Shown: in pieces, positions 51,193 to 63,385 of the stretch
Numbering within the stretch: the stretch's first letter is position 1
Layout: every line of letters starts with the position of its first letter
Source: Rotaria sp. Silwood1
Taxonomy: Eukaryota > Rotifera > Eurotatoria > Philodinida > Philodinidae
Length of the DNA stretch: 64,000 nucleotides
Direction: 5' to 3'
NCBI GenBank assembly: GCA_905250075.1
Contig: CAJNOP010000001.1
Coordinates: 7,405,634 to 7,469,633, forward strand
Position numbers and translations under genes: made by a program
The notes under the pieces: model-generated
Told to the model about the DNA's origin: nothing
Databases searched by the model: none
The model's input: the letters and a program-made list of their open reading frames with translations, nothing else

Positions 51193-54100
51193 TTCAAGGA
51201 AAATGAGCATAAAATAAAAGTTGTAAGCGAAATAAAATTTTCTTCTTTCTGTTACTTTTTTTTTGTATGCATGAATGTTTACCAATCTTTTTTCCGCTAT
51301 ATAAACAGAACATTAAAGAAAAAAAAAAAGAGATCGACTGATTTGAAATCGTATATGACTGACATCGTTCTGTCATTTGATGTGTTTAAAATTTTTGCCC
51401 GAGGAACATTTTGTTTTTTGTAAAGCATGTAAAAACAAAAACTTTGGTTTGTTCAAGTTCTAAAATGTTGAAAACAATTATCAATAAAGATTAGAATAAA
51501 ATTTTAGACTTCTATTATAACTAACTATACTTTCGAAATATTGGATTTTACTTGCAAACAATGAACTCATTGCAAGTTAAGTTACTCTTCAATACGTAAT
51601 AATTTATATCATCAGATCCAATTGTTGTATAGAAATTGGAGATGTGAAAGAAAGCATAATCATGGCCAATATCTTTTATATTTTCTTTATAACATATCAT
51701 ATCTTTGTAAGTTAGATCACTAGACTATTCTATATACATTGAAAATGAAAATAGTTTTTCTTTCCATATGATAAATTGTAAAATATTTCTTTGGGAATTC
51801 TTTCTCTCTTATGAATAGTTTCTATTAATAAAAGATTAGTTACGACATCATCTTAGCTTTTTCTTTTCCGAACACTAGTCATTCCTGACATACACAATAT
51901 TTTTTACACGCAATGCATCTTATATTTCCGCATTTCTCATGTTCTTTTGCTGTTTTTTTACTCTTGAAGCATGTATGTTTGTTTCTTAGAGTGAATGTCA
52001 TTTATTATTACCAAGGAAAAGGTTCTATTATAGTTGTAAAAAAAAAGATGCTTAATTTACTATGACGACAGATGCAATGCATTATTATCAAATATGATGA
52101 GACGTAAATATAGAATTTTTTTTTCCTGATAGTGATAAAAATGCTTGAATCATTTTATAATTAAAATCAATGAGTCTACATGATGTTGATCATTCAACCT
52201 GAGTTTGTCAAATTCATTAGTGTAAAAGTAAACAAAGACCGATTTAGATGTTTACTTTTTTCTTCTAGTCATATGAGTTCGATTTGTCCAATCTTTGTCT
52301 CAAAATAGACTAACACAAGACTAGTTCAAATTTCTATGCATCATCAGCATCAGTTTCAGTAATGTTGTTGACGGTTATCATAGGGGCGCGCAGCCAAGGG
52401 ATGCACAGATTGCTCGAGTATCTCCTTTGATCAAAGACTATCTGGAAGGAGGTATGAGTAAAAAATCTTTTTGAGGAACAAAAATTTATTTTACTGCTGG
52501 TATGCATTCCTCATAATGTGTCAGGCATCCTTTTGGAAAAATTTCTGGTTACCCCATTGGATCATCATGAAACATGATAAGACTAGTTCATTAGGCAAAA
52601 ATGATTCATCGATGACTATGCATAGATAAATCAAGACAAAATCGTATTCTCAATTTTTGGACTAGTCCTTTTTTTGAGACAATTACTGGATATGTCGTGC
52701 CACTGTGATGGTCGTCCAAAAAAAGATTTGAAGTTGAAAAAAGAAGGATGTTATCATTCTTACATATTATAGGTTGTAGTCTTGTTATTGGTCTAGTTCA
52801 GATTAGTATCAATTCAAATTTGTATCGACAAAGATTAGATTCGAATATGCCTATAATATGTCACTTAACTATCATTCAGACAAATGAGCCATGCGATCAA
52901 AAAATCAATTTCTGCATAGTTATAATCATTCTAAAGTGTTATTTGATATAATTCTATGTTCTATGAAGTTTTCATAGGAATAAAAAATCGTCTATTATAG
53001 AATATAAAATTATTTAAATGATATTGAACAAAATAAATTTTTAAAAATATTAGGTTTTTGGAGGAATATTTTCTAGTTTTTATTAATTAGGCATAGTCAG
53101 TTATATTGAAAAAAACGTTTGAATGCAAGATTAAAGTAAAAATTGTTTAAATTGAAAATAAATAAATAAATTTTTTGATGCTTTAATTTAATTAAAGCCT
53201 AATTTTAGATTGTGTATTTTTAATATACAATTAAACTAAATTTATCCTATTTGAATACATTTATAAGTTTACATCATTAAACTTTATATTTTAAAAATTC
53301 AAAATAAAAATATAATCCAAAAATTAATTTAAAAACTCAGGTTTAACAAACACACTCGTCAACGAACTGTAAATCATTGTTTTTTGGTGTATTACTTGGC
53401 TCGGTATTACTATCGTATTATTCCATTCGGTTTACGAAGAAGTATGATCCTACACGGACCTAAATGTAATCGTTTACTAAGTCCATTTACCACCTGCGTA
53501 TTTTGACATAAAGAATCGTGTATCTTCGTATACAATACGGAGAGATACTCGTATACAGTCGTTCTCGATTATATAAAGATTTCATATATTTCGTCTGAAA
53601 TATCTTCAAATTGATGTTATTTTTAATTCAAGTTACACTTATAATAAATGTTAAAGTTCACAAACTAGCAGCATTTCTCTTTACACCATGAATATAATGC
53701 ATTGTATTTATTCCTACTTTTTAATGTTTTCATATTCTTCTGAGTTTTCAAACACATGAAAATACAAAGTAATGAGATCTTATGTTGTCTGTTTTGTAAC
53801 AATTCCGACGTAGTGACGTATGCATCACTGCATCTCATTTCAATCGTCAGTGTGGAAAATTAGGACACAGTTACGCGTAGTTTTATGCGTAATCACGTCC
53901 TAAATTGATTGTAATTGAATACGTGGGACACATCAAAATATGAACGTATAAAATATTCTGTCTATTATTCACTTATTTCAGTATTGATTTTGGAGGAGTC
54001 TCTAATTGCCATTCTAACAAAAAAAGAAATCAATAACACAATTGACAATATGTATTTATATGGTTTTCGTAGAAGTTCAATATTTCTGAGAAGTTTTCTT

Positions 54101-57100
54101 CTACTTGAATGCGATCGATTAGTTGAAAAAATTACTTTTCTTTATTATTTGTACTTTGCTTATCTCAAAAGATATAATAATATTCGAAATTGCCATTTTA
54201 GTCTAGCACGAATCAGAAGATCATAAAAGACTTCTTGGAAAAGAGTTATAAAGTTGATTTTTTTTAATAATAAAAAACTTTCTTTGAATCTTGTTTGAAT
54301 TTCAAAACAAAATCTGCCTTTGATTATAGTTTTACACTTTTTGAACCTGAAGATCTTTATAAATGGAAATGTTTTCTTTATCTGCATATGAAGAACATAA
54401 TAGATATTCAAGTAACAAGTACATCCGAATATCAGATCGATATTAAAAACAAATGCGATTAGAAGAAATCGTTATACTAAGGGAAGCATATTTATAGTCT
54501 ACTAAGTGAACATATTAGTTAAAAAATAGAAACATTTACTCGAAGTATAAAACTTATTTGCAAAATAATTAAATTTATACATTGGAACGATCTGTACGAA
54601 GGGAATGGTATTTATACCCTTCTCCACGCTGATGTTTTTTCTTTTTTAACTTTTTTTTGTCTTGAGCGTTCAGAGGATATGAGATCATTACATCAGAACT
54701 TGAAAATGTTTTAGGCTTAGCAAAAAACAAACTCTTTCAACAAATACTGATTCCGCTATGATATTATGACTTGTATCTCATGCATAGTTGCATGAATAAT
54801 AACCCCATCTTTACTGCATATACAGTCGAAACTTCTTTAGAAACTAAATAACAAATCATTTTAAACGATGGATTTATTAACGAGTACTGATCATTTTTAA
54901 AAAGTAATCCATTACATAGTTACTGTGCATTACATCAGAAAGATGGTTTAACCTATCATTTCTTAATGATTCATTGTTAGTCCTTTACTCTGCATTGTCA
55001 AATGGAATTGCTATTTTTAGAAACACTGCAGAGAATGCATGACACTTGATCGTAAAAATTATTTTACACAGTTTGTGTAAAGAATTCCCTAAACTACCAA
55101 GCGGCAAAGAAAAAACATTTTTGTGTAATTACTTCTCCAAGGTATATGACTTATAAAAGAGACAACTATGAAGTTATTAAAAAAGAGTACCTCTTTTTTT
55201 TCTGAGTGTTTTTTTTTATTTACGAGAAACATATATATCTTGATGATGTGTTGTGTGATACATATCGACGAAAGTTGCTGTTGTTGAATAAAATGTATTT
55301 GTAAATTGGCACATGAATTAGTGGAACAAGAGCCTGTACGATATAAAATGGCAACTGAAATAGTCATTGTGAAAATAATTAAATGAAAAACTAATTTAGA
55401 TATTCGCTTCTAAATGTAATACTTATTAATATCTACATTCAGTTAAGTAACAGAGTACACTTACTTATAGATAGAAGCATCACTAATTGTTATATAAATG
55501 TTTGGTATGAGTATTGCTGTTAGACGAGAAGATACTCGAACGACATTCTATACATCCAAATGCTTACTTCCAAAACAATAGATGTTAAGTACACAGAAAA
55601 TCGTTTTGAAAAAACATGTTGTAAAAAAGAGAAAATCTCTTAATGTATTATTTTCTTCTTCATTCGTGTTGTTAAATTACAAACAATAGATCGTATTTTT
55701 TTCGAAATCAACAAGCTACTCAATAAAAAACTCAAAATAGTATATGTTTTTGTCGATGGACCCCTCATTCGTAACTGAAGTTGTCCAATTACCAGATACA
55801 CGCGGAAGTGCACCTAATAGATGCAGTGTACTATTGGTCAACTGAAGAGATCAATACTCTATTTCATCAATAACCGTTTCATAAATGACTCTTCACGAAC
55901 TGTCATTGATTGGGGGGAGAAATAAAAGGTTAAAAGATGCAATTTTTATCATCAGTGTAGATTTATACAGTCATTCAAAATAACTTATATAGATAAGATT
56001 CGAACTTCTGAAGAGAGAAAGTCTAGATCCTGATCAAGAATTCACATAACATGATTAAAGAAAATATTGCATATATTCACAGTAAACTTCCTTGTTTTAT
56101 TATTTTTTTTGTAGAGTGAATGGTATTATCGTTTGAAAAAATCTGATTCAAACTTTATATTTTTCTGTCTTACTAAGCAAATCATTATTGTTAGAACAGG
56201 GTCGATTGCACGTAGCACACCAAAGATCTGCTGGTATTTCTAGATTTGGATTATTAAAAATTGGTTTTGATTAGAAATAAGCATGGTTTTCGGAATCGGG
56301 ATGCAAAAATATATCAGAAACTCTCTATGTTTCATCCCAGAAAACCTGTAGTTAAAACTTTCACTTGGCTTCCCTCAGCTTTTTATTCATAAAATTTTAA
56401 GCTGCGTATTCCTTTCAGATAAAAATTGATTAAAAGTATTTTCAAATGAAAGATAGAGTTTCCAGTGCTTTGTGCAAGCTGATTCTGAAAACTATGCTCG
56501 TTGTTAGTAAAAACTAATTCTTCATAATCATAATTTAGAAATACTAGCCATTTTTTTGATATTATACGTAGAAATGACCTTATTCTGTAAATAATGATAC
56601 TTTTGCAAAACTTGAAAATGTTTCATGTCTAGCAGTGACATCTCATAGCGTCACAACACGAACAATCCACAACTAATTAAACAAGAAACAACTAACGGAG
56701 GGGGCATAAACCATGAAAAAGCACCACTTCCATTAAATAAAAACAAACAGAACGATTCTTCCTCTTCTATTAATTTTTTTAAATAGAAACAGATTGCTAG
56801 ACATGAACATAAGAATATTGATGGCATATTGAAAATATATTGCACAATAGGGTATTGTACTCTTGAAAGCATGGCATTGAATATAAATTTTTATGCTAGT
56901 ATGGAAATAATAATTCAAATTATACTAAAGGTTCTAAACGAAATTCCATAATAGACAACTGATTTCTACCTGAATTCGTGATTAATAAAAAAAGTTTGAA
57001 TGAATTCAATAGAAAAGGAAATTGAAATTGAAATAGCAATTTGATCTTGAAGAGATCGAAGTGAGAATATTGTTCAAAAGAACTTTCATTGATACATATC

Positions 57101-58367
57101 AAACAGATATTATGACAATAGATGTATCAATAATAATCATATAACACGTATGAGTAGTTGCTAAAGTAACATTTTTTTTGTACTTCAGTTCAATTAATAT
57201 TCTATGCTTTTGTGAAGTGTCGTCTGTAATTTCAAAGTATGCCAATCTATCCAAACAAACGTGCATCATAGATATAAATTTCCTATTTTTTGTTATGCAC
57301 TAGAAAACTTTTTAATGGTTGTTATTTCTAATAGAAACAATAAATAATATTCGAGAAAAGAAAGTAATTATTCAAATGTCTAATCACTCAAAGTAATAGA
57401 TAAACCATAAAGATTGTAGATGAGTCATCATCAGCATAAAGATACACGCAATTGTGAGTATGACACAGAAACAGACAAAAATGATCAATTCTTTTAATTA
57501 TTCAATGAAGTAAACTAGGAAGAATAGAGAGAGCGTAGTCGGAGTAAAAAATTCTAAGATTATATCTTTAGCCGACAAAAAGAACGCTTGTTTTATTAAT
57601 CTCTTCCCTTTCTACGATAACATTCATTATGCGGCGATGTTTTTTTTTACGCTTAAAAACGTAGGTTACAGACAGCCTTTGAAACTCGTCTACATTTTTA
57701 TCAGTATCCATAAACACGGGTGGTATTAACTAAAGCTCATTTCTTACGAATATATTGCACAGAAAATGACATATGAGTGAGTTATTGACTAGAGTACGCA
57801 TCTAAAGGCTTTTATCGATAACAAAAAAATAATATTGAAAAAGAAAGATGTAAAAATAAACTTGTGCATATTAAACGAGTATAAATATATAAGAAATTCT
57901 TTTTTTTTTGTTGAATTCATTATCAATGAGACATTTATAATGACTTATTTATTAATTGGAGATTCAGCATTTCGACATTACTATTTAGATTGATAATTGT
58001 CTTTGTTTTTTATGTATAAGTATTTGTATGTCAATATTGATTTATAATATGTCACTATAAATGTTTTAATATCAAATATAATTTACGTATAAAAGTAGTC
58101 ATAGCCATTGTTTATAGACGATATTGATCTTGTTAAAAAATTCGGAAAAAATATTGGATGATTAAAAAAAATATACGAAATTAATCAGAAGTAATGTTTC
58201 ATTTTTGTAAAGAAAAGTTCGAAAAGAAAGAATCAATACCAGGCATTTCCTAAAACACAAAAAAAAACTTTCTATTCTTCTTTTTTCAGAGCTCGTAAAC
58301 GTACAGTTCTTATTATGTGTCTATCCAATCTAGATCTTTTTGGAAAAGTATTTATTCAAGATTGGTA

Positions 58368-58941
58368 TACAGATTGAGCCAAAAATCATGGGGCAATCTT
58401 TGCTTGTGAGAGAAACACGAAAGAGACCTACAGTTCTCGTCAGTAGATAGAACAATTTCTAGAATATCTACCTACATAAGATAATTTAGTTTTGAAGAAG
58501 ATTTCAATAACTGCTTTCAAAAACATATCTTTTTCGATGTGCACTTCCATTGATTTTCATAATAATCTTAGCTTAACTCACTGCAAAATGCAGCCCGAAG
58601 AATACTCTACTAGCGGTAAAGTCTTCACACCCTTCTTTTATTCTGTTAAACTCATACCTTGAAAATGTTAATTTGAAAGTCTAAGGATTTTATTACTAAC
58701 AGAGCGTTCTTTCAGCTACATTTTGGTGTCAGCTGAGCTAAGATTACCATGAAGATGCATAACGAAAAAAATATGTATTTAAAAATAGTTATTGAAATCT
58801 TCCTCAAAACTAGTTTTTCTTATACATGTAGACGTCATAGAGGCTGCTCTATCTGATGGCGAAAATGTAAGTCTCTATCTTGTTTCTGTCAAAAATTATT
58901 TGCAATCAAAGACTTTATGGTGACTTTTAGCCCATCCTGTA
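58368..58941. mobile_element. Mariner/Tc1-like fold-back MITE
   Basis: Left end TACAGATTGAGCCAAAAATC and the complement of the right end TACAGGATGGGCTAAAAGTC are similar, and both are flanked by TA (58366-58367 and 58942-58943). Similarity between the halves continues inward for about 220 bp per side, with blocks such as GAAGATTTCAATAACT and ATAATCTTAGCT. A centre of about 130 bp does not pair. No transposase frame is present, so it is non-autonomous and moderately old. Confidence 0.8.
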
Positions 58942-60465
58942 TATTCACTAATCGACGAGTATGTATCACGAACTTTGCATTTTTCTTATCAATGAAAATC
59001 TTTTTCTTTTGAAAAAGACAGTTGAAAGTATGCCAGAGCCTTTGTAACATCGTTTATCATTACCAGAAGATAAAACATGGAACTTTATGATTATGACACT
59101 AAATGAAATTTTTATTATCAAGGTTCATAGAAAAAACTGTATACTGTTTTATGTCATATATTTTATAGAGAGTTCACTAAACATGAATCGAACATAAAAT
59201 ATGAGGTTTCACTGACATTAATTGTTGGAAAAAATTTTATTTTTCAAATTAGTTTATTATTTGTGAACATTTTTCAGTAATAAAGGCTGTTAGAAAAATG
59301 TCGATTTCGAACTTAATCAATAAGTTGAAAATATTAGCTTTACTTGTCTACAATCTTGTTTCGTAGCGCTACAAAACCGAATAAAAATCAGAAAAATAAG
59401 ACCAATTTTCTAAATAAATAAAGACTCTCTTCTAAATTCCAGAAGTGTACAGAAAAAATTGTCTAGTCAAATATGCTCTTAAAACTTTTCAGACTTCGAA
59501 AAGTATTTTGAACCAAATAGTTTTATACAACTTTGTGATAAAGACTTGACTCTGTCAAAGAAGAAAATTATCCAGTGGTCATGATGGGTTGCTTGCTGTC
59601 ACGCTATACTCAAAGCAAAATTAATGCAGAAGTTTATCCCTATCCATTACATTCCTATATAAAAAAACGAATCTGCTCTCTAATAAACAACATTTATATT
59701 AATAACAAGACAAAACTGACTCGATGGCTACATGATTGACTGTAATTAATTTAAACTTAATATTGATACTCATCAATACTAATCTTCTGAATAGATGAAT
59801 TTCATCACTTCTATATGAATTGAAATTACAAGCAAATATCAACTATATGATGTCATTAGACTAATGACATCAATCCTAGATAATTGATTGTTAGGATATA
59901 TTGCATTTATGATATTTTTCGAAAACAAGTTTAAAGAAAACCTTCATATTGTGATAATGATCATAAACTTTTTAAAACAGTCGTTGAAATTAAATATCCC
60001 AAGATTGTTTATTAACAACTTACTTTACCAAGAAAAGCAAATATAATATCGTATCAAATAGAAATATTAAGGATGAAATACTATTATATAATACTAAACC
60101 ACATGAAAAAAAACGAAATTCATCATTCATTGTGTAAGAGCGACATCTTATTAACGACCTTCTATAATCCATTCAGATATTGGTTAGATTAATTTTTATT
60201 TTAGAACATGTGTATCATCAGGTAGAGAAGAGAAAAAAAACGATGGTCTTTGACATTTTTAGATATAATAGAGAACGATAATAAATCTAATAATAAAATA
60301 AAATAAAATAAAATAGGATTTTCAAGGTCATTTAAAAAAAATGATTATCAACAATAAATTAATTTATTACTAAGTTCTAACTTCTAAATAATTGTTCAAA
60401 AACATATTCTATTCAATAAGTAATCAATTACATAATACATTATTAAAAAAAAAGTGAAATATTTG

Positions 60466-60475
60466 TTTTTTTCAG
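60466..60475 (+). promoter_or_regulatory. Splice-acceptor-like site abutting the B-box gene start
   Basis: TTTTTTTCAG ends at 60475 and the ATG begins at 60476. This strong acceptor implies a leader or a 5' UTR exon joined directly to the start codon. Confidence 0.6.
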
Positions 60476-62237
60476 ATGTCATCCGATGTTGTAATCTGCA
60501 GTGAACCTTGTTGTTCAAGTACTGATACATTTTTATGTGTAAAACATTGTCAACGTTATGTATGTTTTGATCATTTACAAGAACATCATCGTATATATGA
60601 ACAAGAAAAGAATGATTTACCAACTGAACTTCGTCGAAAAATACAACGACGTTTTTCTCTTTATAATAGACTTATTGATGAAACAAAATTAAATGAACAA
60701 GAAAAACGTGATATTGAAATTGCTTGTACAGAAATACGACGTACATATGAACAACGACGATATGATTATCATCAATTAAAAACAGAAGCAACATCTATAC
60801 TTGAACTACAATCAACAACAAACGATCTGAAAACATATTTAGAAAAATTAGATATTGCTATTGAACGTGAACAACAACGAGAACGTGTTTATTCAAATTC
60901 AGACACACCTGTTAATATTAAAATTGAACCAAATGAATTTATGGATAATAAAGATTTTGATCATCATGAGTAAGTTTTTTAAATTAAATTGATATTTCAT
61001 CTTATGTTTCTGTGGGGTTTTTTTTTTATCTCTTTCTAGAAATAATCATGTAAATCATATTGCATCAAATTCTTGTTAGTAATTTATAAAATTTTCTTTT
61101 GTTGTTGTATTCCTGTCTGTTTTAGTATCGAATAGTACAAGTTTATCAATTGAAAATAAAGATAATAAATCTGAAGAGTAAATATGCGTATAAATTTGAA
61201 ATTTATTTTATCTTATTTTGTGTTTAGTTCATTAGTTGACGAAGGAGAACGTAGTGATAATAATATTAGTGATATCGGTGAACCTGATTCAGTAAGAATG
61301 AAATATTTTTTTTTTTTTCTAGGAAGAAATTATTGTTATTCGTCGAATTAGAATAAATTTTCAATATGATAGAAATGTGTTTTTAACATATCTCGACTTG
61401 CGTCTAATTTATAGATTGTTTAAACAATAGTTGATGTAGTTGTTTCAATTCTACAGTTTCTAATTTAATTTTTTTTTTAATGGCCAGTGAAAAATTTTTC
61501 TTTATACTAATGATGCTATGTTTTTTTTTAAACTTTAAGGATTATGAAGATCATCGTCGACATAAGGCATCAAACAATCAATCATCATCATCATCATCAT
61601 CAAATATAAATCAATCTGTAACGATATATCGTGGTCCATGTCCTTTAACACGTTCTGGTGTTTTTGGAATTCTTCCAATACATAATGTTCGTTTATGTGA
61701 AGGAAAATCAAGTTGTCTTTATAATCATTTACAAAGTTTCCATCATATGACAGCCCGTAGTGCATATAAAGTTTGTAAAGCTGTTTTACGACAACGTGAT
61801 CCCGTTGTAACCGTACTTTTTGGTTCAAAAGATATTTTATATAATAAAAATTTTCATCTAGCATGTCCATTTAATCAAGATTCAAAAAATCCATTTGATT
61901 GTCAACCAAAATATATAATGAAAGCTCCATGTTCATCAATAATATCGCGTCTTGATATGCCAAGACATTTACGTGATGTTCATCATGTTTATCGATCATG
62001 TGCATTGAAAATAGTTGCTGATATGCGACGTTGTACAAAAAATTCTGATGCAAAAACTTCAATGCAATTAAATAAAAATCTTTTTGATAAACAAGAAAAT
62101 ATTATTGAATTAATTGATGACAAAACCCATCCACAAGTAAAATTAAACAAAAATTATTTGTTTTCGTTGTTTAATATTTACAAAAAATTTAATTTATTTT
62201 TTTTTAGATTGGTAAAAAAATTAAACGACAAAAATAA
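60476..62237 (+). CDS. B-box-like zinc-finger protein, function unknown
   Basis: Exons 60476-60969, 61040-61074, 61126-61177, 61228-61291, 61540-62136 and 62208-62237 join in frame to 423 aa. The N-terminal 45 residues carry a Cys/His array (CSEPCC, FLCVKHC, YVCFDHLQEHH) resembling a B-box. A charged coiled-coil-like helix follows (about 50-140, rich in Glu/Arg/Gln). An acidic Ser/Asn linker is encoded by the tiny exons 2-4. A second Cys/His region (CPLTRSG, CLYNHLQSFHH, then CPFNQDS, PCSSIISRLDMPRHLRDVHH) looks like atypical C2H2-type fingers. The C-terminus, GKKIKRQK, is a likely nuclear signal. I do not recognise an orthologue outside this lineage. A nucleic-acid-binding or ubiquitin-linked role is possible but not shown. 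It begins directly after a strong acceptor, and the F-box gene starts 262 bp downstream on the same strand. Confidence 0.75.
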
Positions 62238-62499
62238 TCGAGTATAATTGGTGAACAAAAACATACAAATTATGCTCAATACTCAGATATAAATATGTGG
62301 TCTTTTTATATTCGATCTCAAATTCTTGTGTTTTCATGTTCATATGAAACTTGTCTTTGTATTTAATGTTTGTAATTTTGTTTCGTTGTCTTATTTGTAT
62401 TTTTTTCAAATAATGTGATATTTCTCATTGCTTGGCTTACCGATTCAGTGATAATGTAATTTTTTTCTTTTTCATTATTATTTTTTCATTTAATTTTAG
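62238..62499 (+). promoter_or_regulatory. Intercistronic spacer ending in an acceptor before the F-box ATG
   Basis: A 262-bp spacer whose last bases, TTTAATTTTAG, abut the ATG at 62500. It carries T-rich tracts near 62460-62490. This fits an operon-type trans-splice site or a very compact 5' end. Confidence 0.5.
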
Positions 62500-63366
62500 A
62501 TGAAACAAATATCATTATTGAGTCATCTTTCAAATGATTTATTATTTGAAATATTTGATTATCTTGATGTATTAGATCTATTTCAAGCATTTCTTAATTT
62601 AAATCAACGTTTCAATTTATTAATTATTGATCGACATAATTGTTTTCAAGCAAATATGATTTCATTAAAACCGTTTGAATTTTCTATTTATAAAAATTAT
62701 ATTTTACCACATATTGCTTGTTATATTCGTTATTTATCAATATCGGATGAATTAAATTATTTACAAATAATTCTTCGTTCAATTTCATTGATAAATTTAC
62801 TAACAATTAAATTATATCATGTTAAATTAAACGAATTAAGAATAATACTTCATCATTGTCAATTAAAAAATATTTTTATTGATACAAATTATATTCAAAA
62901 TGAAAAACATTTAAATGAAATATTTAAAATTTTGTTGAATCAACAATTAGATCTTCGTTGTATACAATGTCATTTTCATACAAATTTATATTTTGTTGAA
63001 GAAAAAAATAATTTAAGTAAACTTCGACGAGTTATTATTGATTGTGACTGTTTTTCAAGTGATTTTATTGTTTTAATATCTCAATTACGAGAATTACGTC
63101 ACTTAAGTGCACGTATTAATGATCATAATCGAGAATATATGGATAAAGATATTGAACATCTAACTGGAAATGAATCTTTATATTCACTTATTCTTCATAT
63201 TGAAAATGTTGAACTTGATCGTTTATTATTAATATTTTCATTAATGATAAATGTTCGTATAATTGACCTAAATGGTACAATTGATTTTGATATTAATCAT
63301 TTACTTGAACTCGAACGAAATTATACATCATTTCGATGTAATCTCAAACATTATATCATATTTTAG
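62500..63366 (+). CDS. F-box protein with LRR-like region
   Basis: A single-exon 288-aa protein. The F-box lies at residues 7-45 (LSHLSNDLLFEIFDYLDVLDLFQAFLNLNQRF), with the expected Leu/Pro-less core and the helix-turn pattern that binds Skp1. It would act as substrate receptor of an SCF ubiquitin ligase. The remaining sequence is Leu/Ile-rich with irregular repeats (for example LTIKLYHVKLNELRIIL, LRELRHLSARI, LYSLILHIENVEL) resembling degenerate leucine-rich repeats. Large lineage-specific F-box families of this shape are common in rotifers and nematodes. The start is fixed by the acceptor directly before ATG. The stop is only 19 bp from the PIG-O start codon. Confidence 0.82.
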   Translation: MKQISLLSHLSNDLLFEIFDYLDVLDLFQAFLNLNQRFNLLIIDRHNCFQANMISLKPFEFSIYKNYILPHIACYIRYLSISDELNYLQIILRSISLINLLTIKLYHVKLNELRIILHHCQLKNIFIDTNYIQNEKHLNEIFKILLNQQLDLRCIQCHFHTNLYFVEEKNNLSKLRRVIIDCDCFSSDFIVLISQLRELRHLSARINDHNREYMDKDIEHLTGNESLYSLILHIENVELDRLLLIFSLMINVRIIDLNGTIDFDINHLLELERNYTSFRCNLKHYIIF

Positions 63367-63385
63367 TCTGTTTTATATTTTAGAT
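63367..63385 (+). promoter_or_regulatory. 19-bp F-box/PIG-O junction, polypyrimidine-AG acceptor
   Basis: The entire spacer, TCTGTTTTATATTTTAGAT, is a pyrimidine-rich tract with TAG two bases before the PIG-O ATG. There is no room for a separate promoter, poly(A) site or 5' UTR. Confidence 0.6.

Larger units (their letters stand above)
51286..60475. other. Nine-kilobase gene-poor region
   Basis: Short frames only (for example 53915-54226, 55089-55367, 56651-56872), none with a recognisable domain. Contains a mariner-like fold-back element at 58368-58941, a perfect 23-bp hairpin at 59849-59871 and a short (AAAAT)n run near 60293-60315. A less AT-rich patch lies at 52380-52470, unexplained. 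Confidence 0.4.

Noticed and set aside
52380..52470. Less AT-rich patch with a short coding-like stretch
   Set aside because: Only about 25 residues before a stop; no match recognised.
53915..54226. Plus-strand frame of 103 codons
   Set aside because: No family resemblance, starts from no good context, surrounded by non-coding AT-rich DNA.
59849..59871. Perfect 23-bp hairpin (GATGTCATTA, GAC, complement)
   Set aside because: Short perfect hairpins are expected in this much AT-rich DNA; no flanking structure such as a T-run or known motif.
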